A stretch of DNA of 60,177 bases from Methanoregula sp. (GTDB lineage: Archaea > Halobacteriota > Methanomicrobia > Methanomicrobiales > Methanospirillaceae): NCBI RefSeq assembly GCF_003170075.1, contig NZ_PMZU01000062.1, positions 1 through 60,177 on the forward strand, written 5' to 3'. Made by a program: the position numbers and the translations under genes. Of this stretch, positions 9,066 through 18,607 are shown in pieces (the stretch's first letter is position 1; every line of letters starts with the position of its first letter). The notes under the pieces were generated by a model that saw only the letters and a list, made by a program, of their open reading frames with translations, ran no database searches and was not told the origin of the DNA.

Positions 9066-9521
9066 CTACTGCACGATCACTGTCATCGAAAACGCAGTCT
9101 CATTACCGGTGACCGGTTCCCATGATCGTATGTACACTGCGTGGATCATCTGCGTTCCGGTGCTGGCTGCGTTTATCTCCCAGACACGGGTGCCGCCCGA
9201 ACCCACCAGTTTGCCGGTGGTATCCGATGGTATTAACGTATCATTGGTGATCACAAGACCGGGGGTTACGGTCAGGTTCCACTGGTAGCCGGTGGTGGGG
9301 TTCTCTTTAAGTTTGAGCGTGATATCCGTGGTCCGGTTCACATACACCGTCGCCCCGTTCTGGCTCTCAGTGGCAACAACATGCCCCACCATAACGGGCG
9401 TTCCCGTCAATGTCGGCGTCTGTCCTGATGGGTTCTGCGAACCGGTGCCAATACACCCGGCAACAACAAGTGCGGCAAGGCAGAGGATGCCCATGCCCAT
9501 AAAAGTAAGTGGGAAATTCAT
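9066..9521 (-). CDS. Chagasin-like (I42) protease-inhibitor lipoprotein
   Basis: A 151-residue lipoprotein. The N-terminal hydrophobic segment ends in VVAGC, a lipobox placing lipidated Cys23 at the outer membrane face. The mature part has the three loops of the chagasin/I42 family of cysteine-peptidase inhibitors: NPTTGY (74-79), GSGG (107-110, usually GxGG) and RSWEP (132-136, usually RPW). Chagasins bind papain-type proteases with these loops. I chose the ATG at 9521, six codons inside the longest frame, because it starts directly before the signal sequence. The target protease is not in the window. Confidence 0.85.
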   Translation of the reverse strand: MNFPLTFMGMGILCLAALVVAGCIGTGSQNPSGQTPTLTGTPVMVGHVVATESQNGATVYVNRTTDITLKLKENPTTGYQWNLTVTPGLVITNDTLIPSDTTGKLVGSGGTRVWEINAASTGTQMIHAVYIRSWEPVTGNETAFSMTVIVQ

Positions 9522-9799
9522 ACAATTCACTCCAGACAAATATCTGGTTCATGGTGCAACCCGTAATTATTTATGGATTTATTTGACTGCAAAAATTCCC
9601 GTAGTCATCATGAGCCCAACTGCACCAGGGAAATAGGAAATTCCAACGGATCTGATAACGAGGGCATTCTTACATCATCCAACGATATAGAATGAGGTTG
9701 CTGACGTTCATTAAAAAACCGTCCCGGGATACAAAAATACCTCAACAAAGATATACAGTTAATCGTTGATATGATGAGTACACAAACAGGAGACACCAG

Positions 9800-10474
9800 A
9801 TGAGCGACGACACCATGTTTGACCAGCAACCGCTGGGGCCAGTTACCTTCGCAGAAAATCCCGAACCCCGGTGTCCCTGCCTCCTGCTGCTGGATACTTC
9901 CGGTTCCATGTCGGGAAAGCCAATCGCAGAACTCAACGCCGGCCTGCGATCCTTTTACGAGGAACTCCAGGGCGATTCGCTCGCAGTAAAACGTGTCGAG
10001 GTGGCGCTCGTCTCCTTTGGCCCGGTCAGGGTCATCTCCGAGTTCAACACCGCGGATTTCTTCCTCGACCCCACGCTCGAAGCCGAAGGCGACACGCCCC
10101 TTGGCGAGGCCATACTCCAGGGGATCGATCTGGTGAGGAAACGCAAAGACGAGTACCGGGCAAACGGGATCTCCTTTTACCGGCCCTGGATCTTTTTAAT
10201 CACCGACGGTTCACCGACAGACGAGTGGCAGCGTGCGGCGGCAGCGGTCCGGGAGGGCGAGAGTTCGAAGTCCTTTGCCTTCTTTGCGGTCGGCGTCCAG
10301 AACGCGGACATGTCCGTCCTCCGGCAGATCACGGTACGGCAGCCGCTCAAACTCCAGGGCCTCAGGTTCCGCGAATTCTTCCAGTGGCTCTCCAATTCCA
10401 TGAAATCTGCCTCCCGCAGTAACCCGGGGGACAGGATCCTGCTCTCTCCACCGTCAGGGTGGAGCGAGATATGA
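9800..10474 (+). CDS. VWA-domain protein of the TerY-P triad (YegL-like)
   Basis: A 224-residue protein that is almost entirely a von Willebrand A domain. The MIDAS metal site is intact: DTSGS (Asp32, Ser34, Ser36), Thr99 in GDTPLG and Asp136 in ITDGSPTD. Length and sequence match E. coli YegL and TerY. AGGAG lies seven bases before the ATG at 9800. The next gene starts inside its stop codon, so VWA, phosphatase and kinase are translated from one mRNA. In the TerY-P model the VWA protein is a metal-dependent scaffold or a substrate for the kinase/phosphatase pair; cytoplasmic, since no signal peptide is seen. Confidence 0.9.
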   Translation: MSDDTMFDQQPLGPVTFAENPEPRCPCLLLLDTSGSMSGKPIAELNAGLRSFYEELQGDSLAVKRVEVALVSFGPVRVISEFNTADFFLDPTLEAEGDTPLGEAILQGIDLVRKRKDEYRANGISFYRPWIFLITDGSPTDEWQRAAAAVREGESSKSFAFFAVGVQNADMSVLRQITVRQPLKLQGLRFREFFQWLSNSMKSASRSNPGDRILLSPPSGWSEI

Positions 10475-11241
10475 CCTGGAAACACCTCTCTTTGTCGGTC
10501 ACGGGAAAATCGCACAGTGACAGGAACGAGCCGGGCCAGGATTATTGTCGTACCGGCGCACTCCGGTTCTCTGACCGCGATTTTTTCATCGGACTTGCTG
10601 CCGACGGGGCGGGGAGCACCACCCACGGGGGCGTGGGCGCGGAGATCGCCTGCGAAACACTGTACCTCCGGATCCTTTCCGTGATCCGCGAAGGAGACAA
10701 TATCTCTTCCATCACAGACGATGACATAAGGGCATGGGTCACCGCTTCCCGGGAGACGATCGCCACTCGGGCACAGGCCGATGGAAAGCGGATAAAAGAC
10801 TACGCCTGCACCCTCATCGGTGTTGTTGCCACAAGCGACCAGGCGCTCTATTTCCAGATCGGCGATGGCTGCATCGTGACCAGCAACGGTACCGGGTACC
10901 GCACCATCTTCTGGCCGGAGCAGGGCGAATATGCGAACTCGACCTATTTTATCTCAGACGACACGTTTCTCGCGCACATAAAGATCGACCGTTACGAGGC
11001 CGCACCTGAAGAGATCGCACTCTTCACCGATGGCCTCCAGAACCTCGTGCTCTCGTTTTCCACGCGGACCGTGCACGACGGATTCTTCCGGCCCCTGTTT
11101 GCCGCGCTCAGGAAAAAACCCGATAACGGGTTTGCTGACCTCACGACCCACCTGACCGCACTGCTCTCCCGGGACGATGTGAATGCACGAAGCGATGACG
11201 ACAAGACCCTGATCCTCGCGGTAAATGTGCAAGTGAGCTGA
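10471..11241 (+). CDS. PP2C-family Ser/Thr phosphatase of the TerY-P triad (YegK-like)
   Basis: A 256-residue PP2C-type phosphatase. Metal-binding motifs are visible as GQDYC (Asp24), AADGAGS (Asp45, Gly46), FTDGLQ and a C-terminal DDDKT motif. The family removes phosphate from Ser/Thr using two Mn or Mg ions; here the obvious partner is the kinase encoded next. The ATG at 10471 overlaps the stop of the VWA gene (ATGA) and has GGTGGAG upstream; a GTG at 10459 would also be in frame but is less likely. Eight bases separate its stop from the kinase ATG. The closest known counterpart by length and context is E. coli YegK. Confidence 0.9.
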   Translation: MTWKHLSLSVTGKSHSDRNEPGQDYCRTGALRFSDRDFFIGLAADGAGSTTHGGVGAEIACETLYLRILSVIREGDNISSITDDDIRAWVTASRETIATRAQADGKRIKDYACTLIGVVATSDQALYFQIGDGCIVTSNGTGYRTIFWPEQGEYANSTYFISDDTFLAHIKIDRYEAAPEEIALFTDGLQNLVLSFSTRTVHDGFFRPLFAALRKKPDNGFADLTTHLTALLSRDDVNARSDDDKTLILAVNVQVS

Positions 11242-11249
11242 AAAAAACC

Positions 11250-13232
11250 ATGAGCCAGCCGCCGCACCACAACCTCTTTGACAGCCGGGGGAACCACGTT
11301 TTACTCGGAAAAAAAGTAGGGAGCGGTGGCGAAGGTGACGTCTACGAGATTGCACCCCACCGCATGGATGTGCTCGCCAAGATCTACCACAAGCCGCTTA
11401 CCACGGAAAGGCAGGAAAAACTCCGGCTGATGGTGAGCGGCTGCAACGATGATTTAAAGGAATTTGCCGCATGGCCGCTCGACCTGCTCCACACCGGCAA
11501 GAACGGCCCGGTCTGCGGGTTTGTCATGCCGAGGATCACCGATTGCGAACCGATCCATAAGGTGTACGGTCCCTCGCACCGGAAAGAGTCCTTCCCGAAC
11601 GCAGACTGGAAATTCCTTATACGAACCGCCAAAAACCTCGCTGCTGCGTTCTACATCATCCACAAGTACGGGTACGTGGTCGGGGACGTCAACGAGGGAA
11701 ACATTCTCGTCACAAAAAAGGCATGCGTACGGCTGATCGACTGCGACTCGTTCCAGGTACAGACCCGTGACAAAATCTACCACTGCGAAGTAGGGGTCGC
11801 CCAGTTCACGCCGCCAGAACTCCAGAAGTCAAGGGATTTCAAGATGCTACGTACGCAGAATCACGATAACTTCGGGCTTGCCATCCTGATCTTTCTGCTG
11901 CTCTTTATGGGGAGGCATCCCTTCTCGGGGGTCTACAAGGGAACCGACGATATGCCGATCGAACGGGCGATTGCAGAGCACCGGTTTGCGTTTGGGAGGA
12001 GTGCAGCACTCAAGGCGATGTCGCCGCCGCCAAACTCCGTCGGACTCTCCATCGTGCCAGGAGAGGTCTCCAGCCTCTTTGAGCAGGCGTTTACCGAATC
12101 GGGCCTCCAGTCATGGGGGCGCCCGAGTGCAAACGACTGGTGGAATGTGCTCGATGCGCTCGAAAAACGGCTCAAAAAGTGCCCCACGGAATCCGTGCAC
12201 ACCTATTATACCGATCTTACCGCCTGCCCGTGGTGCACTCTCGAAAACAGTTCCGGTATCCTGCTCTTTCTGAGTTCGGATACCATCACGAAGATCGATG
12301 TTGCTGCAGAGTGGCAGAAGGTGCTGGCGATAAAGCCCCCGGGTCCCATCCCCGAGATCAGCCCGCGGAAGTACCGGTGTCTGCCGGCACCGCTCACCCC
12401 GGAGATTGCACGGGCGCTCAGGTTCAGGAAGGTACGGCAGGCGGCGGCTGCCCTGCTTCTGGCCATAAGTGCCGGTCTCACGTGGTGGTTGTGGTCCGGA
12501 ACCTATAGTACCAAAGACCTTGCAGGTCTTGTCCCGGCAGCGATTGCCGGTATTCTCCTGATGTACCCGGGACAGGACACGGCAGAGAAGAAACGCCGGA
12601 AAAAAGAGTTTGAAGACGCCCGGTACAGCTGGCGGCTCTGGGAGAGAAAATGGAAAGCCGAGGCCGGAGATGCGGAATTTACCGCCCAGCTTGGGGCGCT
12701 CACCGCCCTCAAAGGCAGGTACGAGGCGATCGAGCGGAAATACAAGAACGCGCTTGGTACCCTTCAGCACACGTCACGGGAGCGCCAGCAGAAGAAATTC
12801 CTGGAGAACTGTTTTATCGACACTTGCACCATCCCCAGATTAAGCGAGAACCGGAAGGCTGCGCTCCGGTCATTTGGTATCGAGACCGCAGCAGATATCG
12901 CCCCGTACAAGATCATGAGCATCCCGGGTTTTGACAGTGTCCTTGCCAATGAACTGATGAACTGGCGAATGCAGCAGGAAAGCTGGTTTATCTATGACGA
13001 AAAAAAAGGTGTCTCCGCGTCCGATGTCCAGGGTCTGATCCATACGTTCCAGCCAAAGATCCGGCCGGTGGAGCGCGAACTTTTAATCGGTATTGAAAAA
13101 CTGCACACAATCCAGCAGAAGATCTTCAAGAACCGTGTCAAATTCCAGCCTGTTATAGAGAAGAGTGCGCGGGATCTCGCCCAGACTCATGCAAATCTCT
13201 CGGTCTTTGCGCTGACCGGAAAACTTTTCTGA
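11250..13232 (+). CDS. Membrane-anchored protein kinase of the TerY-P triad (YegI-like)
   Basis: A 660-residue protein with an N-terminal kinase domain (about 15-300): glycine loop GSGGEG (24-29), Lys44, and catalytic-loop GDVNEGN (145-151), where Asp146 and Asn151 stand in for the HRDxxxxN motif. The DFG motif is DCD (164-166). A CPWC pair follows near 328, then two hydrophobic helices around 395-441, a charged coiled region and a helix-hairpin-helix-like segment near 537-572 (LRSFGIETAADI... IPGFDS). This order and length match E. coli YegI. It probably phosphorylates the VWA partner or a DNA-linked target and is opposed by the phosphatase before it. Confidence 0.88.
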   Translation: MSQPPHHNLFDSRGNHVLLGKKVGSGGEGDVYEIAPHRMDVLAKIYHKPLTTERQEKLRLMVSGCNDDLKEFAAWPLDLLHTGKNGPVCGFVMPRITDCEPIHKVYGPSHRKESFPNADWKFLIRTAKNLAAAFYIIHKYGYVVGDVNEGNILVTKKACVRLIDCDSFQVQTRDKIYHCEVGVAQFTPPELQKSRDFKMLRTQNHDNFGLAILIFLLLFMGRHPFSGVYKGTDDMPIERAIAEHRFAFGRSAALKAMSPPPNSVGLSIVPGEVSSLFEQAFTESGLQSWGRPSANDWWNVLDALEKRLKKCPTESVHTYYTDLTACPWCTLENSSGILLFLSSDTITKIDVAAEWQKVLAIKPPGPIPEISPRKYRCLPAPLTPEIARALRFRKVRQAAAALLLAISAGLTWWLWSGTYSTKDLAGLVPAAIAGILLMYPGQDTAEKKRRKKEFEDARYSWRLWERKWKAEAGDAEFTAQLGALTALKGRYEAIERKYKNALGTLQHTSRERQQKKFLENCFIDTCTIPRLSENRKAALRSFGIETAADIAPYKIMSIPGFDSVLANELMNWRMQQESWFIYDEKKGVSASDVQGLIHTFQPKIRPVERELLIGIEKLHTIQQKIFKNRVKFQPVIEKSARDLAQTHANLSVFALTGKLF

Positions 13233-13392
13233 ATTTCTGCAGAGGATAGGGTAAAAACCAAAATAACGCCGGGCATCCGCTCCCTCCCCGGATCGGTACC
13301 GCAAACCAGATCATAATAACTGGCAAACCTGGCTTCCGGCATCCGGCTTTTGAGATACTGATAAAATACCCTTGGTACAATAAGTACGAACC

Positions 13393-13725
13393 ATGAAGTA
13401 TACGCCACGGCACATAAAAAAATTCCTCGAAGAGGGGAAGATCGATCCCAACCTCTGGCAGATCCACTTCCCCCATATTCTCCCGTCCCATGTTCCCGGG
13501 TGCAGCGAATGCGAGGACAAAAAGAATAATCTCTGCCAGGGCGGGAAAAACCCGGTGGACTGTTTCCTTGGCATCCATGCAGAAGAGGAAGCCGCAAAGC
13601 AGGAGGATACCGACCGGAAAACTCACAAGGCTAAAAAATCCAAGGGATTCTTCCCGGACGCCAAGGGAAAAAAGAGGAACGTCCCAGCGGGGGCAAACAT
13701 TACCTTTGACCAGTCGAAGATGTGA
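13393..13725 (+). CDS. Small Cys-containing basic protein, function unknown
   Basis: A 110-residue protein with four cysteines in the N-terminal half (37, 40, 48, 57; pattern CSEC-x7-C-x8-C), suggesting one zinc or Fe-S site, and a Lys-rich tail that is probably disordered. Charge is strongly positive. I did not recognise a family. The gene follows the kinase by 160 bases on the same strand and could be transcribed with it, although the spacing favours its own promoter. T7 at 13744-13750 downstream is a likely transcription stop. Confidence 0.65.
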   Translation: MKYTPRHIKKFLEEGKIDPNLWQIHFPHILPSHVPGCSECEDKKNNLCQGGKNPVDCFLGIHAEEEAAKQEDTDRKTHKAKKSKGFFPDAKGKKRNVPAGANITFDQSKM

Positions 13726-13743
13726 CCGTATCACACACCCCAT

Positions 13744-13751
13744 CTTTTTTT
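13744..13751 (+). terminator. T-rich stop after the small Cys protein gene
   Basis: A run of seven T residues about 20 bases past the stop codon, in the intergenic region between convergent genes. Archaeal termination commonly uses such T tracts without a hairpin. Confidence 0.4.
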
Positions 13752-13824
13752 GTTCGTTTCGACTCTGCCTCACGTTCGGATCTGAAGGATTCCGTATTTT
13801 TGTGCCCCACCGATAAGAACCTGC

Positions 13825-14601
13825 TTATTCATTGAATCTCTTATAGAGCCGGTTTGCCGCGAACTGGAAGATCAAAATGAAGATCACCAGCACGAGGATA
13901 TCCAGCAGTGGCGAAAAGAGCGACGTGCCGGTATACGCGTACGCGATCATGTCATTTCCATACGTGAGCGGGGAGAGAAGTGCAATATCCTGACCGATCT
14001 GCGGCATGGCGGATAATGGGATAAAGACACCGGAGATGAAGATGAGCGGCAGCCGGACCGTGTTGAGCATCGACATCACTTCCCCAACGTTCTCTGTGGG
14101 GTACGCGGCAAAGAGGGTTCCGAGTGTCGCAAAGCAGAACGCAGTCAGTGCCATCGCAATCACGAGAACCGGTACATGTTCAATCGGCGTGGCAAACAGG
14201 ATGATCCCAACTATGAGCGGGAAACATGCAATACCGAGACTATAGAGAAAACCGCTGAGGCTCTCACCGAAAACCAGTGAATGAAGCGAAATTGGTGCCG
14301 AGAGCAACCGGTCGAATGTTTTTACCCGCCGCTCGATGGGGATCGATACCGGCTCGATCGAGGATGCCGAGAAGAGCAGCGTGATCGCGATGAGGCCCGG
14401 GATCAGGGTGCCGGGCGGGGCGTTCTTCCCAATAGCAAACGCGAGGAACATAAAGAACGGGAAGAGGATCCCCATCACGATAATGTTGGGCTTGATGTAG
14501 TAGGTGATCATGTCCTTGCGCGAGATCGCCCATGCTGCGGAGATCTCATGACTGACCCGCGCAAACCATGCGCCGGCTTTCCCTTCCTCAGTCGATGGCA
14601 T
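13825..14601 (-). CDS. ABC-2 type exporter permease
   Basis: A 258-residue ABC-2 family membrane subunit with six predicted helices, the first starting about residue 37 and the last ending close to the C-terminal RLYKRF. Family-typical features are the long amphipathic N-terminal stretch and the ERRVKTFDRLLSAPIS coupling segment. With the ATPase encoded immediately upstream (overlap of 14 bases) it should form a two-component exporter of the DrrAB/Nod type. The substrate is unknown; such pairs export drugs, polysaccharides or lipids. The N-terminal residues before the first helix are unusually hydrophilic but in frame with a credible ATG. Confidence 0.88.
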   Translation of the reverse strand: MPSTEEGKAGAWFARVSHEISAAWAISRKDMITYYIKPNIIVMGILFPFFMFLAFAIGKNAPPGTLIPGLIAITLLFSASSIEPVSIPIERRVKTFDRLLSAPISLHSLVFGESLSGFLYSLGIACFPLIVGIILFATPIEHVPVLVIAMALTAFCFATLGTLFAAYPTENVGEVMSMLNTVRLPLIFISGVFIPLSAMPQIGQDIALLSPLTYGNDMIAYAYTGTSLFSPLLDILVLVIFILIFQFAANRLYKRFNE

Positions 14602-15544
14602 GGATCGCCCCTCCCGTTCTCTGCAGGCCGGTTAACTTTATGAACACATCCTCAAGGCTTGGTCCCAGGGTGGAGATGCTGATCACCCGGAGATTTCTTG
14701 TGCGGGCATATTCCATCACCGATTCAATGACCGTTGCAGGATCTTCCGTATAGAGCCGGAACTTGTCCCCTTCCTTTATGGCATCATTGACCATCGGAAG
14801 GCTGCGAACCTCTTCGAGTTGTCTGGCAGATACGCGGTCAAATGAGACCACAATTGACTGCGCACTCTGGATCGTCTTCTTGAGCCGTTCCGGGGCGTCA
14901 ATGGCGGCGATATGTCCCCTGTTGACGATTGCCACCCGATCGCACATCAGGTTTGCCTCCTCAATATTATGGGTTGTCAAAAATACGGTCACCCCCTCAT
15001 GAATAAGACCCGTGATCACATCGCGGATAATGAGGTTGCTCTGGACGTCAAGACCTGATGTCGGTTCGTCAAGGAAAAGAAGGCGCGGGCTGTTGACAAG
15101 CCCCATGGCTATCGTCAGCCGCCGTTTCATACCCTTGGAAAAACCATGCACCTTGTCGTTGCGCCGCTCATACAGGTCAAAGGTGGTGAGCAATTCGGCC
15201 GCTTTTTTCTCCCGCTCGACCCGGCCCACATGATAAAGCTCTGCGGAAAAGATCATGTTCTGCCACGCGGTCAGGTCATCGTAGACGTTTGAGGTCTCGG
15301 AAACGATCCCCATGGACAGCCGCGCCGCAATCGTGTCGCTCCCGATATCGTGGCCGAAGATGGTCGCCGTCCCAGAAGTGGGGTAAGAAATGCCCGTCAG
15401 GATCCTGATCGTGGTGGTCTTCCCAGCACCGTTGGGGCCCAGAAAACCAAACGTTTCTCCCACATCTACCGAGAAGTTCACATCGTTTAACGCGGTCAGG
15501 GCGCCGAACTTCTTGGTCAGATGTGAAACCTCTATTGCGTGCAT
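14588..15544 (-). CDS. ABC transporter ATP-binding protein (DrrA-like)
   Basis: A 318-residue ATPase. Walker A is GPNGAGKTT (36-44), the signature motif is FSKGMKRR instead of LSGGQ, Walker B is LLFLDEPTSGLD and the switch His lies in FLTTHN. The extra ~90 residues after the nucleotide domain are typical of exporters of the DrrA/CcmA group. The 3' end overlaps the permease start, so the two are translationally coupled. Start is the ATG at 15544, with the TATA-bearing region 15545-15658 shared with the divergent secreted-protein gene. Confidence 0.92.
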   Translation of the reverse strand: MHAIEVSHLTKKFGALTALNDVNFSVDVGETFGFLGPNGAGKTTTIRILTGISYPTSGTATIFGHDIGSDTIAARLSMGIVSETSNVYDDLTAWQNMIFSAELYHVGRVEREKKAAELLTTFDLYERRNDKVHGFSKGMKRRLTIAMGLVNSPRLLFLDEPTSGLDVQSNLIIRDVITGLIHEGVTVFLTTHNIEEANLMCDRVAIVNRGHIAAIDAPERLKKTIQSAQSIVVSFDRVSARQLEEVRSLPMVNDAIKEGDKFRLYTEDPATVIESVMEYARTRNLRVISISTLGPSLEDVFIKLTGLQRTGGAIHAID

Positions 15545-15721
15545 ATGATCCCGGATAGGAGCAGGTGATGTTTAAAGCTCGTGTTAGGGATCCGACAGGA
15601 AAAATCTGCAAACGATCGTTAGCGAGACAGTGCCCCCTTTTAAAAAATCACAACGCATATGTTTATCCCGCACAGGGTAGAACGTCATCTCACCGGAAAA
15701 AATCTACCTCAGGGTAACGAT

Positions 15722-16471
15722 ATGTCGGTAAAGTCTGCTGTTTTTATCCTTATCCTGTCAGCCTGCTGTATGTGCCTTTTTGCGGTACCCGCGCTGGCGA
15801 TCTATACGACATCAGACCTCGGGGGCTCGCTGGTGCGGGGTCACCAGTTCATCGTTGATATCACGGGAAGACCAAACACGGCATATTACATCTGGCTGAC
15901 CGGCACCTGGCCGCTGTCGGGTGAGGCAGGCGATCAGCCACCGGTGGTTGTCGCCAACCAGTGGAATGTACAGCAGGACCCGGAGAACGGGCCGTATACG
16001 ATCGGCTCGTACCAGTACTATAACGGGGGCGGCCGTACGATCCTTGATGACGTGGCGCCGTCCTCGTCACTTCTGCCCAAAACCAGTTATTACGCGCTGG
16101 TCACGACCGATGCATCAGGACAGGCGGTTGTAGCATTCGGGACATCCATGAATACTGCCCTGCGCTCGTATTCCGTCCGGGTCGAAAACCCCACATCGAT
16201 CAACAACGAGACGCTCCTGGTGCAGCGCGGGGATACAACGGTAACCAGAGGTTTGATATCGATCGAGGCAATTGACACCCGGCCGACAAAACCAACCGTC
16301 CCGCCTACAACCATACCGACGCTGACGCAAAGCCCGGTTCCCACATCACCAGAAACGACAGTAGTCACCGTGCCGGTCACCACACCCGCCACGACACCCA
16401 TGGTACCGGTGGAAACCGCCATCGTCATAATTGCACTTGGGGCAGCGCTCTGTGCAGCACGGCACCGGTAA
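15722..16471 (+). CDS. Secreted, membrane-anchored surface protein
   Basis: A 249-residue surface protein. The first 30 residues form a signal peptide (SAVFILILSACC core, cleavage after PALA). The mature domain of about 150 residues contains GHQFIVDITGRPNTAYYIW, a beta-rich pattern that recurs in Methanomicrobiales S-layer-like proteins. A Thr/Pro/Val-rich linker (about 185-225), probably O-glycosylated, leads to a single C-terminal helix and a basic RHR end. The ATG at 15722 was chosen over one 21 codons upstream because it begins exactly at the signal sequence and has CAGGGTAA before it. Exact role unknown. Confidence 0.75.
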   Translation: MSVKSAVFILILSACCMCLFAVPALAIYTTSDLGGSLVRGHQFIVDITGRPNTAYYIWLTGTWPLSGEAGDQPPVVVANQWNVQQDPENGPYTIGSYQYYNGGGRTILDDVAPSSSLLPKTSYYALVTTDASGQAVVAFGTSMNTALRSYSVRVENPTSINNETLLVQRGDTTVTRGLISIEAIDTRPTKPTVPPTTIPTLTQSPVPTSPETTVVTVPVTTPATTPMVPVETAIVIIALGAALCAARHR

Positions 16472-16606
16472 GTTTTCCTCTTTTAGACGCGCTTAATCCG
16501 GCAGGGATACCCCCGGAAACAGGCAGGTATGATAATCCATTCATAACCCATCCCCTCCCCCGGAACAGGAAACATGGCAATGTGCAGTGATCGCACCGCT
16601 ATGCGA

Positions 16607-16891
16607 TTACTGTTTCATTTTTTTGGATCTGTCGGGATCTCCCTTCTTTGCAATCTTCCCGGGCCGTGGCCGATCCTCGTGCGTTCCGTGGTCCTGGTTC
16701 AAGGCCTTGTTTTCCGGCCCGGTGTGGGGGTTGTGCCGGGGAGTAAGGACAGCCTTTTTCTGTGGGTGATGGGGGGGATGGACGGCAGGAGCTGCCACAG
16801 GGTGGTGCTCATGGTGTTCGGCATGGCGGCTCTTGTCCGGGCTGGCAGGGCCGCTTTTATGGGGGGGTACCGGCTTGCGTGCTGGTGACAT
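16607..16891 (-). CDS. Possible small His/Pro/Lys-rich protein
   Basis: A 94-residue minus-strand frame, extremely rich in His, Pro and Lys (for example HAEHHEHHP and HPPHHPQKK), without hydrophobic segments. TTTATTA lies about 25 bases before the ATG at 16891, which would fit a leaderless promoter. Such composition could bind metal ions or be a disordered basic protein. An opposite-strand frame of 104 residues covers the same DNA, and low-complexity frames can be chance, so the call is weak. The remaining parts of 16472-17136 show no gene. Confidence 0.4.
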   Translation of the reverse strand: MSPARKPVPPHKSGPASPDKSRHAEHHEHHPVAAPAVHPPHHPQKKAVLTPRHNPHTGPENKALNQDHGTHEDRPRPGKIAKKGDPDRSKKMKQ

Positions 16892-17136
16892 AGCCAAGGT
16901 TTCATCGCTGTGGAGTAATAAAGCCATGCCCATACCAGCCTGCAGATACAAGTGGACCGGTGTTCTCATGCGTGACCGGTACTCGTTTTTTGTTTACCAA
17001 AATCCTTCTTATTCTTCCCCGACCTAATGCTCACCGGAATACACGATGACTCCCACCCGGATCCGGTGTGGAAAAGCGACAAGGCCCCACAGATTTTGTA
17101 AAATCGGATATTGCTAATCTCAATAGTCCCGCACTC

Positions 17137-17652
17137 ATGACCAGAGAACAGAACCCGGAACAGAATTACGGGGAAACCTGCCCAGTCCTTCATCCAGCCG
17201 ACCGCATCCAGAAATTCTTCATCCGACCATTCTTTCTCACGCTGACGATTGGCATCCCGTTCTGCATCTTCAAAGGGCTTTTTGGTCTCGCCGCCATCCG
17301 TGTCGGAACTCCGTCAAATCCCATTCTCGCAGGTTTTGGGTGGTGTGTAATTGCATGGGCGTCCATTGATTTTACCATGAACGCTGTGCGTGCAGCCGGA
17401 GACCTCCTGCATATCCCCACCCCGCTGGAATACTGCACGCTTGCTGAACTCGGGCGGCTCGTGCGCCGCCCGATGGTCTTTCTCGCGGTGGATACGCTGC
17501 TCTCCTTTTCGATTATCTGTCTCATGCTCTGGTCAGGCTGGATCCTGCAGCTGACGCAACCGGAAGCGTACCTGTGGTACGCGGCAACCACGCTCAACCT
17601 GATCAGCATCTCGCTTGTGTCGCTCTACAACGAGGCAAAGAGAAGTGCCTGA
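17137..17652 (+). CDS. Four-helix membrane protein, function unknown
   Basis: A 171-residue protein with a hydrophilic N-terminus of about 28 residues, then hydrophobic segments near 30-52, 63-80, 107-126 and 135-160, and a short basic end (NEAKRSA). The loop between helices 2 and 3 holds conserved-looking ELGRLVRRP. No catalytic motif is seen and no family was recognised. I start at the ATG at 17137 because the 23 codons before it, from a GTG at 17068, read as non-coding and contain a possible promoter (TAAAATC). It is convergent with the lipase gene and separated by five bases. Confidence 0.6.
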   Translation: MTREQNPEQNYGETCPVLHPADRIQKFFIRPFFLTLTIGIPFCIFKGLFGLAAIRVGTPSNPILAGFGWCVIAWASIDFTMNAVRAAGDLLHIPTPLEYCTLAELGRLVRRPMVFLAVDTLLSFSIICLMLWSGWILQLTQPEAYLWYAATTLNLISISLVSLYNEAKRSA

Positions 17653-17657
17653 ACACA

Positions 17658-18470
17658 TCATCCCATATTGATGGGCCCGTGGCGCAGATACTCCACGACC
17701 CGGTCCACGACTTCGGGTGCCCGGGGCAGCCGGATATGGCAGTACTGGGCGGCATCCCCGTCAAACGTCGCGGGATCCACAGGCAGGACCTCAATAACCG
17801 CACCGGGAAGGACTGAGTCGGCAAGCGGCACGATGCCGTCGCCGGCGTACGTCATGCACCAGCTGCCGTCCGGCTGCAATTCACAGGTCTTTCCATCAAA
17901 GCAGGGAAAAAATGAAGGTGTACGGGTGATGTTTTCCGCGCAGAGGACCCGGTACCTGATATCGGGACGGATGCCGGCCTTCCGCAGAGCGGCCATGGTT
18001 ATGCTTCCCGGCCGACAGGCCTGGACGATGACATCGGCTGCCGGATCGAAGTTCCGGGGAACGAAAGTGCCGCACAACCTACCGGTGATCCCCGGCCCGA
18101 TCACCGGGTCGCAGAAAAGTTCGGCAAGGGAAGAACCGTTGTTGGGCGGGCCGATCGCTATGAGCTGGCGCACCTGCTCGTGCCGGGCACTGCCGTCCAG
18201 TACTTCAAGCAGGTAGCGGGCGATGCAGGAGCCGATGGAGTGGCACACCACATCGATGCTGCCGGCATATCCCTGCACGTCCCGCTGCGTAGCGGTGTAG
18301 TCCCGCAGGGCTCCTGCGATCTCTTCCATGGAGGCGCCGTTGAGGGACGTGTAATCGAAACTCCAGAAGGAGATATCCTCCTCGTTCAGCCGTGAGGTGA
18401 GCCGGTTCCAGATGCCGGGATGACTCTTCCAGCCGTGAACGAGGACGACGGGGATGGGTTGAGAGGGCAT
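17658..18470 (-). CDS. Alpha/beta hydrolase, lipase-like
   Basis: A 270-residue hydrolase resembling triacylglycerol lipases and lipase class 2 proteins. PVVLVHGWKSHPGIW gives the oxyanion region (HG near residue 13), and CHSIGSC carries the nucleophile Ser near residue 79 in a GxSxG-like context in which the first Gly is Cys. An Asp in GDGIVPLADS and His in CHIRLP complete a plausible triad. The ATG at 18470 is 95 codons inside the longest frame; the upstream part is Pro/Asp-rich and looks non-coding, while the protein from here starts directly with the first beta strand. No signal peptide. Confidence 0.8.
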   Translation of the reverse strand: MPSQPIPVVLVHGWKSHPGIWNRLTSRLNEEDISFWSFDYTSLNGASMEEIAGALRDYTATQRDVQGYAGSIDVVCHSIGSCIARYLLEVLDGSARHEQVRQLIAIGPPNNGSSLAELFCDPVIGPGITGRLCGTFVPRNFDPAADVIVQACRPGSITMAALRKAGIRPDIRYRVLCAENITRTPSFFPCFDGKTCELQPDGSWCMTYAGDGIVPLADSVLPGAVIEVLPVDPATFDGDAAQYCHIRLPRAPEVVDRVVEYLRHGPINMG

Positions 18471-18607
18471 TATCAGGGAAATATGGGGTGCGGGGGAGCA
18501 TAGTTTTTGTGGGATTGGGGCCCCCCCTCCATCAGGGCATTGGAAGTGGGAGAAGGGGGGGGTCGGTGCTCCTGCACTGGGCCAGGATTCAGGGTGCCAA
18601 GGGAGGA

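Noticed and set aside
9608-9936. Minus-strand frames before and over the VWA gene start
   Set aside because: They overlap the coupled triad and its promoter and resemble no protein.
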